Positions 26,193-37,714 of a DNA stretch of 64,000 nt are shown here, in pieces (the first letter of the stretch is position 1; each line of letters begins with the position of its first letter). Below the pieces are notes generated by a model, which worked only from the letters and a program-made list of their open reading frames with translations, did no database searches and was not told where the DNA came from. Location of the stretch: assembly GCA_028015205.1 (NCBI GenBank), contig CM051516.1:39570230-39634229 (forward strand), in the 5' to 3' direction. The translations under genes and the position numbers were made by a program. The stretch is from Mytilisepta virgata (lineage: Eukaryota; Mollusca; Bivalvia; Mytilida; Mytilidae).

Positions 26193-26482
26193 TCAATATT
26201 TAATTGGGGGCCTTTGTGGCCGAGTGGTCTAAGTAGTTCGTCATGACTACTAATGATCACTAGTCTGTCAATGCTGGGGTTGTGAATCTAACCTGTGGCG
26301 GGGGGTGTTCGACTGCGATCTTAATTGACAAGGAATGCCAATTTTCCTACCAACGGTTGGTGGTTCTCTCCAGGTACTCCGGCTTCCTCCACCAATAAAA
26401 ACTGGCCACCGTGAAATAGCCAAATGTGCTGAAAACGGCATTAAACCCCAACTAAACAAACAAACAAATCAATATTTAATTG
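26193..26482 (+). mobile_element. tRNA-derived SINE, copy 1, with 14-bp target duplication
   Basis: The SINE body is 26207-26468, flanked by perfect TCAATATTTAATTG at 26193-26206 and 26469-26482. The head is tRNA-like: a box A-type GTGGCCGAGTGGTCTAAG and a box B-type GGTTGTGAATC. A central part contains ggttctctccaggtactccg and the tail is ATTAAACCCCAACTAAACAAA with (CAAA)n. Three more copies occur at 36178, 44469 and 45584. The arrangement fits V-SINE-type elements of molluscs such as RUDI, but I cannot confirm the family name. It would be transcribed by RNA polymerase III and moved by a LINE. Confidence 0.92.
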
Positions 26483-27452
26483 ACAAAATTTTACCTGAAG
26501 GAAATATATATTTGTTATCAGTGACATGTGTTTCTGTAATAGCTATCAATTAACTTCTCTAAACATTCAGACTGATTTGAAATAAATATATTGTTTAAGT
26601 GACAGATTGAATTTGTATTTTAATTTTTTTTTTAAATAGAAAATTGAAAATTCACCCATAAATTTCAAAATTCATTAATGTAACTTGTTTGCCTAACTTG
26701 AACTACAAACTTTGCTTGAAGCAAGAAAAAAAAAACCCTTACCTCCATACTGAAAATCTAAAACTGAAATTGTTCTTGTCCAAGAGATCACAATGACCTA
26801 ATTAATGACCTAATCTTTATTTAATAAGTAATGTTATGATTTAACAGGGATCTGATTATGTAACGAAGTATTGAAATATAAAGGCCCTAACTGTAATACT
26901 TGATTTATTGATATCTCATAGACGAGCATTAATATTTTATCTTATTTACAAATTAACTTCTGGGGAAATATTATTACTATCACAATGAAACAAATTATAT
27001 CCTATTAAAATATAACATTTAGATTTCATATTAAAAATTATATTGTAACATTTATTTGTGATACATGTATATATAAGCTTATTGATATAGCTATACAATT
27101 GTAATAATTAATATGTTATAAAACGTTTATTTTTGCATATGTAATCATTTTGATAATCTATGTAATTAACTTAATACATGATCCCAGTTATATTAATATC
27201 TTTTGTTAGGCTTAATACCATGACAAGGATTGATACTTATAGAATTTAATTCAAAATGTCCATGAACCCAGCACACTGCTTTCTTTACATAAAAAGAAAG
27301 TAGTAAACAAGATTATTAAATATTATGATAAAAAAAAAGCCTAAATATGGCAAATTTGGCAAGACCAATATTTTTAAGTTGCTCTGGTCTTTATAAATTT
27401 TGGTATTTATATGTGTAACAGTAGAGCATGTTTCGAGTCCCAAAATTACATG

Positions 27453-27526
27453 CCGCATCAACTGGGGATCGAACCAGGAACCTTTGGGTTCAGTAGTCCA
27501 CCACTCTACCAACTGAGCTAAAGGAG
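27453..27526 (-). repeat. tRNA-like SINE head or tRNA pseudogene
   Basis: On the minus strand the sequence reads TTTAGCTCAGTTGGTAGAGT (D arm, box A) and later GGTTCGATCCCC (T arm, box B) with the usual spacing. The acceptor stem halves do not pair and the anticodon stem is broken, so it is not a functional tRNA. It is probably the head of a second SINE family or an old tRNA pseudogene; only one copy was seen here. Confidence 0.6.
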
Positions 27527-27799
27527 TACTCCACTAGCCCAGCTAATGGAGGGTGGTTATAGACCAGTTACAATTCTGTAACTTCTATATTAATCAAGGG
27601 AAGCCCGTTACTTATGAAAATTGATCTCAGGTTAATAATTTAATACAGATTTTTGGCCAAATTGGGCAATACGGAAAGTGATATTGCCCCGTTACGCATC
27701 CAATAGGGCAATACAGTTTCCAAACAGGGCAATATGGAATTCCATACAGACAGTTTTACAGACAGGTTAATAATATAATAAAAAACTAAGTATGTTGCG

Positions 27800-28110
27800 A
27801 AACAGCTCATGCGACAATAGATAACAAGAAAAATAAATGGAAATGGTGAGCTGTCAAAAGGGGCATAAAACGACTAAAATGTATGAAATACACAAGTCGA
27901 ACAAAACCAAATATAAAATCGTAAAAAAAACAACAAACTAAAAAGTTTAAAATACCCAACGTTTCAACCAATATGGTCTTGATCACAAGCATGTAAAAAA
28001 TAAAAATAAAAAGGTGTTGACTCTTTGAAACCCAGAAAAAGACCTCTGGCTTATATTGGTTACTTGGGTTGATACGGCATGAGATAAGAATTTTGTCATG
28101 CATTATTTTC
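27800..28110. repeat. Probable interspersed repeat fragment
   Basis: Contains cgactaaaatgtatgaaatac and a cgtttcaaccaatatggtctt segment, wording I associate with 3' regions of bivalve retroelements. The open frame on the minus strand (27807-28103) has no reverse transcriptase or nuclease motif. Identification is tentative. Confidence 0.3.
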
Positions 28111-28972
28111 TAGATATCACAAGTTCAGCTGGTGATAAAAAGGACTTTCCTTCAAATGCTTATTTTTAAGCCTTAGTAATATTTCTTGTTCAGTGTATAA
28201 CCACCCCAAGTGTTTGAAAAAAAAAGATTTTGGCATAGAATTTTTGGCAGAAATTTAAAAAGCTGACAGCAATCAGACAAGTAGAAATATGGATGATTCC
28301 TCTCTCCCATTTGTCAACACACCTGTATCCTCCCCCATAATATGCAGACAGGTACATCTTTATCAGATGAATACATAAACACTGCCTGTTGCAGATAAGT
28401 TATCTTTAAAGGAAACAAATGTTAATAAATTGACATCAACCACCTGTGTAATTGATCCTTACTTCAAAATTAGTTTACTATCAGATGACAGTGTCTATTT
28501 TGCAGATATATATGATGAGTTTCAATTAATTTTCAATTGATGATAAATTCAAAATTGCCACTTTACCTAATTTTCCACCCACCACTTACTGAGAAAAGTA
28601 CTGATGTCAGTGAACAATTTTCATTTGACGGACTCTGATTATTCAAGCATGACAATTTTTTTTTCATATAAAATCAAAGATAAAAAAAAAGAAATTTTGA
28701 CTACATTATACAATTCAAAACTATGTATATCTGTTATCCTTTTGACAAACAGTAAAACTTAACAAGATATATTGTGAGCCATTGCACACTATAATGATAA
28801 GGTCGAAAATAAAACTCATCAATCACGAAGCTGATGTCACCTTGGTCCGAAAATGTATCCCCAAATATGGCCTACCTATAGAAGGCTTGTGACAAAATAT
28901 CAAGCAGCTGTGTCTTAGTAGTAGTTGCAGAGAAAAGTGTGACGAAAAATTTTGTTTCAGATAGACACATGA

Positions 28973-29085
28973 ACGGATGGAACCACAAGGGTAAAATAGT
29001 ATACCCCCCTCTCCTTTAGAGTGGGGGAATAACGGATGGAACCACAAGGGTAAAACAGTACACCCCCCTTTCCTTTGGAGTGGAT
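28973..29085. repeat. 59-bp tandem duplication
   Basis: Two copies of acggatggaaccacaagggt followed by aaaa, a C-rich run and ctttggagtgg-type sequence begin at 28973 and 29032. They are over 85 percent alike by eye. Noncoding. Confidence 0.85.
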
Positions 29086-31009
29086 TTATAAAAATACAAC
29101 TGTATATTTTGAAATTATTACATGATTATGGAAAATTGTGAAAAATGTGAGTTTTTATTATTGCAATCTAAAACTTAAGAAAACATTGCATTCATTTGAA
29201 AATTTGCAAAATTTTGTGTTGTACAATAAGGAGGGGGTTCATGAATCCAGTGGCTTAAGAAGAACCAAGGGTCAAGTGATTAGGAGGAAAGTTGGAGAAA
29301 GGATAAAGAAATTTGTATCAATAACTCATGGGAGACATGAATTTTTCTTTTTCTTTTTTTTTGGTTGGGAAAATGGGAGTAGGGAATTTAAAAGTTGTTA
29401 TCAGCACTTGAGAGAAAGGGAAGTTTGATTAATGTTACACCTGTAAGTGTTGTAGGTATAATAAGTTATTTGCTTTAATTTTACTCTGATGGTCAGTGGC
29501 CTTCAATTCGTCAGCTGTTTGTTTGGTCAGTTATCTCCCATTAATATGATAAAGGAGGCTAATTACCGTTCATCATTTGATTGTTACCAGATATATACCT
29601 GTCAGCATAATTTATACTGATGAAAGCAGTAATTACAACTTAGCTAATTTTCTACCTACATCTACAGGATCTTATAACTGAGGTCTTATTTCTACTTCTA
29701 ATGTTTATTCTAAATTAAAAAATAAAAAAAAGCGGCCAAATTAATGGATATGAGATATAACCAGATCAAAACACTCCAAACAGCCAGTGTTTTATTAGTC
29801 CAATTTTTTTTTTTTAAATTTGAAAGTGAAAAAATTATCATTTAATTAAAGAGTCCATTCTGCACTGAAAGTGTGAAATACTAAGTAAACTATCACAATA
29901 AACCGAAAAAACATTGGAAAGATAGAAGTCATCAAAACTTTAGTTTATCGATACAATTAAAAGATCATAAATATGGTAGCAAAAACCCAGATAAGATACT
30001 TTTTTGCATGCAAAGGCTCTGTTAACAGTAATGAACAACAAAACATTTTACAAATCAAGTTTCATCCGAAAGTGAGCACAAAATTCAGAAAATTATTCAT
30101 GAAAAATAAACTGCAAAGCAATTAATTTATTCTCAATTTCTGTAGCTGTTAAATTAATGGAGAAAAAAATATCATTGCCTTTACCTTACAACGTGTCCAC
30201 TTCATTAAATGCTCAAGAAAAATCGTAGGAAAATAACTTTCTTTTGATCGCTCAATAAATTTACATTATACTAATACAATAGGAAAACTAGAGCTAATGA
30301 TACACTGCACAAACGTCAAATTAGTCAATCCTGATTGTTACAAACATCCCAAGGCATTGTATCCTATTAAACATTAATATCACCAAAGATTACAAAATGA
30401 CGATTCTGCTCACCTTTTTCTCCTCCTGGGGTTCATAAATGGACAAGGCTCTTTCCTTTATAATTGTTAAAAATCAAAGAATATTATATCAAAGTTTCTA
30501 CCAAGCAGAAATCAATGTAAACCAACAGATTTAGTATAAGAATTTTCAATGGAATAAGAGAATTTGTTGTTTTATAACATAATTACAATCGCAGGCGATA
30601 TATTGACTCGATTCTTTAATGTAACCGTGATAGGAAAATGGCAAATTGAAATGTCAAGTGGAAAAATCTTAAAGGGAATTACAATCCAACTGGTTTTATT
30701 GAAATTGTATATTTGCACAAAGGACTGGGGTAACAATTATTGATTCCTGTATACAACACATATAAACAGGGGAAATTAAAAATCATATTACAATTATCAT
30801 GTTACTTCGGAAAGTTAACAATTAGTAAGGTCAAATTATAATATAATTTATAGTTTCTTATTAAGTAAATCTTTCATTTGGTACTATTAATATCTGTAGA
30901 TTTCTGCACAATGAATTGGACCTTGTTATGGAGTTTTAAAGACCTTGTTTTTGTAATGTTGGATTCTGGTAAATGCTTGCCATTTCATCGACATTTAACT
31001 AAGTAAAGT

Positions 31010-31195
31010 CAAGAAACACCAAAGGGATATTCGAAGGAGAGAAAAATCGTTACAACTGACAAACTCCGGAGAACAACGAAGACAAGACCAAAACAATACA
31101 TGCACTACAATTAAAAACTAAAAACGTATGAACAACATGGACCCCACCAACAAACCAGGGGTAGACTCAGGTGCTCCGGAAGAGTAAGCAGTCTA
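31010..31195. repeat. Interspersed repeat of mussel type
   Basis: Includes 'gacaaactccggagaacaac', 'aacaacatggaccccaccaa' and 'ctcaggtgctccggaagagt' followed by aagcag. I recall this combination as a high-copy repeat of Mytilus genomes. It has no coding frame here. It is one of the main reasons for suggesting a mussel source. Confidence 0.55.
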
Positions 31196-33462
31196 ACATA
31201 TCCTATTTCTATTGGTCATATTTAGTATCACATTACAAGTAAATTTATATAGAGTCAGGAAGTTTGACTACATCATCTTTAATATTTTCATTTAGCACTA
31301 TTTACATGTGTAGATTTCTGTACAACTAATTGGACCTTTCATGGAGTTTGGGTACTATACATGCTGGGTGCTAAAAGCTGTAACAACCTGTCTTTATACT
31401 TTTGGACTCTCTTAAAGGGTTGCTTAGTCAGTTTCATCTAAGTTTAACCCAATATAACCTATTTCTATTTACCACATTTAGTATCACATTACAAACTTAT
31501 AAATAGTCAGGACGTTTTTACCAAAACAGATTTTCTCAAGACAAAAAGAATTTCTCCAGTTCATAAAATTATCTAGTTATCCACATTCGTTCATTTAGGC
31601 AATTATCCTGATTTGGAGATTTTTTACTGAAAGAGGAATATATAAATATAAGCTACAGGTATTGTGGTATTTTCATTGCATAAGGTGGAATTTATGATTT
31701 ATCTGAAACAGTATAACATTTTAACAAATGTACTAAAAATTTAATATGAGTACTTTTAAAACTAGTTCTTAAGGCCTATTTATCATTACCATACCTACTG
31801 TTTTTGGAACAAGCTAAGTATCTACAGTTAATCCTAATTCTATTATATATTTTACAGCAGAAATGTCCAAAACTATATTTTAAAGTTCACTTTCTAAAAC
31901 ATATATTTTTAGAAATAGTTATTTTGGAAATTTACATAACTACAAAGACTTACACTCATATTGACTGTTTACCGGTATTCACATTTCAGTAAACACAATG
32001 CACATTTGAACCATTATAAAACAATTAACAAATAATTATAAATTACAATTAATTTAAATGGTCTTTATTTAGTGTTAGTTTATTGTTGTATGACAAAGTT
32101 ACTTTTGTCTAAGTTCAAAAACCATGTAACAACTGGGAAGTATCGGATTATAATATCTATTATAAGTGTCTTATCTATACAGACTTATATCTACTTCAGA
32201 TCTTATATAAAAATATTATAGATAAATATCTATATTAAAGGTACCTGTCAGACAATTAAACATGCAAGTTAATGGCGTGTCTAGATATAAATCTAAAATT
32301 CTATATCCCATCTAGCTTATACCGAAAAAAAAAACAAAAGGCACTACTATTATACTATTATTGTCTGATTTATCTCCCCTGTTTTAACTTGCACAACAGT
32401 TGTTTGTGCATTTATAAAATATTCCAAAGCCAAATTTTTTAAAATTTACACTCAGAAAATTTTAAAATTTTTCCAACTTACAACAAGAACAACCGCAAGG
32501 ATAGCAAAATTCATGTTCTCCAGATGGCAGTAAATAAATAGGATACACCTAATATCACCCAAAGAAACCTTTAATTTTAGTGATGGCAGCTTTTGGAAAT
32601 TTTTTTAGTATGTTCCACCTATTCAAAACAATTTTATACTTATACAAGGAACAGATAAGATGGCATACAGTGTTTTATGCCAGTAACTAGAAAGGACCGT
32701 GTCAAAGAGACAACAACCAACCAAACAGCAGACAACAGCTCAAGGCTACCAATGGATCTAGTCAGGAAACTGTATATTCATTAGGTCTAGGACCTTTATT
32801 TTTCTTGATGTTGACATTTTAGCACCAAATCGTTCCAGAAAAAATACTAAAGGTTTACTTTTGACACAAACATTCATCTACAAGATCTTCTTTTTTTTAA
32901 ACATGTGTACAACATATTTCTATCAAGTGCTGTTTACAAAACTATAATTAGATGACGTATAGAACTGTCAGGTACTGATACATGTAGCACAAAGAATCAA
33001 AGATGTATATCAGAGGCACAAATAGAATAGGTTATCTTTGTAGCAATACAATACATACATAAATGTCATAACATTTTACCCTTAACAAATTTATATTTAG
33101 TTTTTTACATTATAAACATCACTATTTGTCACATCAAAAATTACTGTATGCAAGTCTTAAGCCACGTAAATAATCTGCATTTGATAACATTTGCCATCCA
33201 TTTTACAATCAAACTAGTTTCATGACAGCCACTGACCCTCACACTTTCAAGATAAACCTTTTACAGAAATAAGACCTCTTTTTACCATCTAGTCATATTT
33301 TACCAAGATAATATTAGAAAGATTCAATATTTGTATCTACCATTAAAAAGGCTTAAACACATGCAACTATTTTTGAGAATATGTAAAGCCATTTTTTTTA
33401 AAACTTTTTCTCCAAACAAAGGGTAGATGAAGTGCATATATTTTTTCTAAATCTATCATAAC

Positions 33463-33665
33463 TTAGGCCAAAAAAAAATACATGTGTTTAGGGTAACACA
33501 CTGAAAAAAGTTAGGTAGGGTAGGTAGGGAATTTTTTTTTTACATTAATTTTTTTAGTTAGGTTGTTAGGTTGACTTTAACAGTGCTTGTTGAAGAAAGG
33601 TTATAAAAAATTTAGGGTAGGCACTCGGGTTACCCTAAACACAATTATATTTTTTTTAGGCCTTA
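33463..33665. mobile_element. PIF/Harbinger-like MITE, 197 bp, TTA duplication
   Basis: Element 33466-33662, flanked by TTA on both sides. Inverted ends start GGCC, pass an A/T run and continue TGTGTTTAGGGTAAC on the left and GTTACCCTAAACACA on the right. A second copy lies at 49677-49904 in opposite internal orientation with a TAA duplication (the same target read on the other strand). Three-base TWA duplications and GGSC-type ends are typical of PIF/Harbinger transposons. No coding capacity; it would depend on a transposase elsewhere. Confidence 0.82.
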
Positions 33666-33997
33666 TGTATAGTAATGAGGACATTTCTGAAATAGTTTTG
33701 ATTCAGATCAATACAAACTGTTCATGCCTGCTGTCGGAATATGAATAAAAACCTATGTTCATTTAATGATATCTACTATGATAGAATAGATTAAATCACT
33801 TTTTCAGGGTTTTAATTTGTGTCAGCATGTACGTCAGTATGGTTAGAAAATATAACATACTGGTCAACTTTTTATTCATATGCTTAAGCTTAAAAGTTCA
33901 ATATCACCTTTGACACTAGAAAATCAATGAATTTGAAAGAATCCTGCAACCTTATTCCCAATACCCTCCAATCCCTCCCTCTCCTAATCTGATCAAA

Positions 33998-34167
33998 AAT
34001 TTAAGAAAAGGAATGAATGTCATTTTTTTGTTCATGAAGAAATAACATCAAAATTTGATGCACACTAAATGACACACGAAGTGGGTTATGTTCAGTTTAC
34101 ATAATTTTTTACGTTATTTCGAATGAACAAAAAATAATGACAGTCATTCCTTATAATTTAATTTAGA
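33998..34167. repeat. Foldback element
   Basis: Imperfect inverted arms: 33998-34054 (containing aggaatgaatgtcatttttt and ttgttcatgaagaaataac) and 34110-34167 (containing gttatttcgaatgaacaaaa and atgacagtcattcctt). The loop is about 55 nt. It resembles a foldback MITE; no target duplication was defined. Confidence 0.7.
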
Positions 34168-36166
34168 TATAACATGTGAAGTCCCCCAAAAATTGACTTT
34201 TAAGGCGGCGTGACATCACAGTCAAGGAACAATAAACACAAAAACCTTCACCAATCAGAAACTATGTTTCATCCTAAATTAAATCATTGAGTACTAAATT
34301 CATAAAAACACATGAAAATAATAGGATGGCGGTAGATTTAAGCAGGCTGATTGCATCAACATCTTATAAGAGACCTGTTTGTAATATATGATGATTATTT
34401 GCAACAACCAGAAGACAAACACAAAACAGCCCAATTCCGTTATTCCAAGAAATTTAGAAATTAACATGAAAAAAACTGAAAGAACTGATGTTTATCATGA
34501 AACCCCGGTAACCCCTTGCACTCGTTAACTGACCAGTGTCATTAAAACAGCTCTTGGCTTCTGTTTCTTTCTGTATGTCAATGTGTATTTTCTCCGATTT
34601 AGTCCAATCTTTTAAGTTATATAATATTATGGAAGGTCACCAAAGTTTCATATCTGAGGCAGAGACATGTACTTTTACAAGAGTTCCCATTTCTCTCCTT
34701 TCCCCTCCCCCTCCCTTAAAAATATTATCTTTTTCAATAAAAATAATTTTTTTGATTCCCACTGTTAGTTTTTCTTTTCTGTGCATTATGTTCTGAAGCT
34801 TCTATCAATATATATATCATATAGAAATTTATCACTTTAAAAATTATTACCAAGCATTTTCTTAATCAATTGAACCAAGTGATTTTAGAGAAAAAACTTA
34901 CCTTTTTTATCATTCAGTAATCCCAAAACTGCTGTTAACCCATCAATACCATTTCTTTTCCTTTACACTGTAAAAACAAATACAATCTTATTCACATGTG
35001 TAATTCATTGGACAATAACAGCACATGTTATACTTAATAGATAATAATTATGTCACTTATATGCTTCTATTGTCATATATAGTTAGGTCTATATAACAAA
35101 TAAATACATTTGGCCTTGGGTTTACCATCGATACCATGTCAATATCATTGAAGGTAATAGTTTTTAAAAAGAAAAATTATCATTTAATAAATTCTTTTGA
35201 ATAATTGATTATCTTCAAGTCTAATGTACAATCTGGCAATATTATAAACGTTATAAGACCATTTTTTTAAATTTTTTATTTTTTATCATTCTGGTTATAC
35301 AATTGTTAAATGCCAAACATATTAGGATATTAATCCATGAATTTATAAACAAAGATTCTGTTTGGAAATTTTCATGGCTATTGAGAATGCACCATTGTTA
35401 TTTTTAATTTTTTTTTCATTTTATCTTATTTTCTAAAAATATTGAAATTAAAAGAGGTAATCAAAAACCAAAATAAATTTCTTGCTAAGTATCGGTGGAT
35501 AAGGATGAGATAAAGTTATTTTGCTATACAGGTTATATGTAGGTGGGTAATAGTTTTCTAAATATAATTTTGATGAAAATGGTCCAATGATATTTTTTAT
35601 TCCTATAACAATTAATCTGTGAACCTGATATCAGTTGTAATTGGATGTCATTGTCTTTTACACATGTATGCATAAATAACTTTGTTTGATAATTTCAATA
35701 GCAGTTGCACTAAGATCTTCATTCAAGGATCTCCATTGAGATTTTCAATTTTCCACATACTAATGGGTTCAATCATTACAAGTTCTATAAGTTCACAAAA
35801 ACTATTTACTAAGAATGTACCAAATAATTAAGTTATTCCATAAATAATTTACCACACTTAAAACCTTTGTTCAAAATGTCAACCTCTCCTAATGTTTACA
35901 CAAAAGATAATAAAATTAAATCCAGAAAAAAATATTTTTTACGTCACTACCTAGGGTATTTCGTTCCAAAGAAGTTTCTAAAATTAGTCTTAAATTGATT
36001 TGCTGATGATTATCCGATACTTTTTTACAAATTCAAATCAATAAACCTTTGAACATTAAACTTATGTACTATACTTAGTTCTGACACAAATGTTGACATT
36101 TGAATCTCTTATACAATATTTTGGTTTTCTGATTCAGTTTACCATATTTTATATTAGTTGTGTTTC

Positions 36167-36422
36167 AAGTAATGGTAGGGGTTTCAGTGTAGCTAACTAC
36201 TAATGATGAAGAGCCAGTCGACACTGTCATCCCGAGTTCAAATCCAGTTCATGGCAAGGTGTGTTAGGCTTCCTTCTTAATCAACAAGGATTGCCAGTTT
36301 TCCTGTCATAGCTGGGTCGTTCCTCCACTGGTTCTCCAGCTTCCTCCAGAAAAAAAAGCCAGTTGCCATGATAATGTACTGAATGTGTCATTAAACCCCA
36401 ATAAATCAATCAAATAATGGTA
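36167..36422 (+). mobile_element. tRNA-derived SINE, copy 2 (diverged head)
   Basis: Body 36178-36411, flanked by AAGTAATGGTA (36167-36177) and AAATAATGGTA (36412-36422), ten of eleven alike. The box B-type GAGTTCAAATCC, the 'ttgccagttttcctgtcata' core and a tail with ATTAAACCCCAATAAATCAAT match copy 1, but box A is degraded and several segments have drifted, so this is an older insertion. Confidence 0.82.
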
Positions 36423-37281
36423 ACAGATGTGTTTAAATAGAGAATAAGAGATATTTGGACAACTGACTGACATTTTTGGGAAAAGTAAGGGTACAAAGTG
36501 ACTACTCAAGAAACTCAGTGTTTTTATTAAAGCTTAAGGGTTAGTGACTTTTTCTCCCAATTTTGGGAAGAAATTTGGACCATTTTTGGGAATTCATCAT
36601 TTTTACATAACAATTTCCACTGGGAAAAGTCCTTATAATGGACCCAAATTGGATATAAAAAAAATCCCTGTAACTCTAATACAATATATAAACCATCTCC
36701 TTATGGTTAACACTATTTTAACCAAGGAAACTGATCCCTTCATCACGTAACAGAAATATTTATATATATATATATACAAGACATTGAACCCGCGCGAGCG
36801 CGGGAAAATAAGCATTTTTTTTTTTTTGGTGGCCATGTTGACTATAAAAAGTTGTTGCGGCCATGTCATTCATGGAACAGTGACTCAATATGGATGTTGT
36901 AGCAGGCTTTCCATAAACTTTCCTGTCAAGTGGGTGGTATCAACTGATAATTTCATGTCTTTATATGCCGTAGTATTCCAGAAATGGATGTTAATGCAAA
37001 CTTTAACCAAAGTCAATGAAGCGTGAAATGTAGGTCAACGTGACCCCATTGTCATATGGCTGTTCGTTACTACCGAAGATGTATCCACTGATGAAGTAGA
37101 CTGTATGCCACGTAGAATTACCAAAATGGACCTTAAGGTTCCATCAAAGTCAAAATCTATGACGAAAACACGACCACATAAATTGTCAATATTTTTATTG
37201 TTACAATTAATTCTGAACTGGAACTTGATGAAAAGCTTTCATTAAATACACATTTCATAATGCATTACATTTTTCCTTCAG
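36423..37281. other. Noncoding with (TA)n and a GC palindrome
   Basis: A (TA)n microsatellite lies at about 36758-36776. At 36789-36804 the sequence CCCGCGCGAGCGCGGG is a perfect 7-bp stem around GA, in otherwise A+T-rich surroundings. From about 37047 to 37190 both strands are open for 40 codons or more with protein-like composition, but neither has an acceptable start or matched splice sites. The plus-strand frame 36784-37026 begins inside the palindrome and has no recognised domain. Confidence 0.5.
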
Positions 37282-37632
37282 AATAAATATGAAAATGAAA
37301 TTGTAGATGTAACCATTTCCTTAGTGACGGATGAATTTTTCAAAAGATGCCATGAGTTAGGTAGAGCATATGTTTGGAAAATAATTGTTCCAATTGTTCC
37401 ATTGTCATCATGGGCAGGGCATGCGATGCTTAATTTCACAAATATATCCAATAATCAGACGATAAAAGCATTTTTTGTGTGTGGATGTGTGTGCTGTCCA
37501 CGTTTATATTTATCAAAGATGTCCGAGATAAATTTCGTCATTAATGATAAAGATGACCATTTGTTAAAAATAGTTTTATCTAGGACTTACAGGGAATTGT
37601 ATGGTAGAGATATATTTAGACAGGTCACATGA
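37282..37632 (+). CDS. Unrecognised open frame, possible terminal exon
   Basis: The frame is open from a consensus acceptor (TTTTTCCTTCAG, ending at 37281) to TGA at 37630-37632, 116 codons. The protein has mixed composition with 'VTDEFFKRCHELGRAYVWK' early, a Cys-rich G-C-V-C-C-P segment in the middle and a charged end with 'SRTYRELYGRDIF'. Composition is unlike the A/T-run frames elsewhere, so it looks like real or recently real coding sequence. I do not recognise the family. A run of 16 A (37699-37714) lies 66 nt after the stop, which could mean a processed-copy 3' end. Upstream exons were not identified with confidence. Confidence 0.4.
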   Translation, partial: NKYENEIVDVTISLVTDEFFKRCHELGRAYVWKIIVPIVPLSSWAGHAMLNFTNISNNQTIKAFFVCGCVCCPRLYLSKMSEINFVINDKDDHLLKIVLSRTYRELYGRDIFRQVT

Positions 37633-37714
37633 CAAATAATGTAAAAATAGATAATTGTTGGTTTAATCACTTTGTGCAATGTAAACATCCGAGCAATCAA
37701 AAAAAAAAAAAAAA

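Larger units (their letters stand above)
26483..36166. other. Noncoding stretch with several repeats
   Basis: No exon is supported. Contents listed separately: tRNA-like SINE head (27453-27526), repeat block (27800-28110), 59-bp tandem pair (28973-29085), mussel repeat (31010-31195), MITE (33466-33662) and foldback (33998-34167). At 32690-32765 is a fragment of the 'gtgtcaaagagacaacaacc' repeat. Between 27660 and 27745 the phrase gggcaata recurs several times. The rest is A+T-rich with no recognisable signal. Confidence 0.6.

Noticed and set aside
27453..27526. A functional tRNA gene
   Set aside because: D-arm and T-arm promoter boxes are present, but the acceptor and anticodon stems do not pair, so it is a SINE head or pseudogene.
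36784..37026. An 80-codon plus-strand gene starting at the GC palindrome
   Set aside because: The start lies inside a palindrome and microsatellite context, and no domain or splice site supports it.
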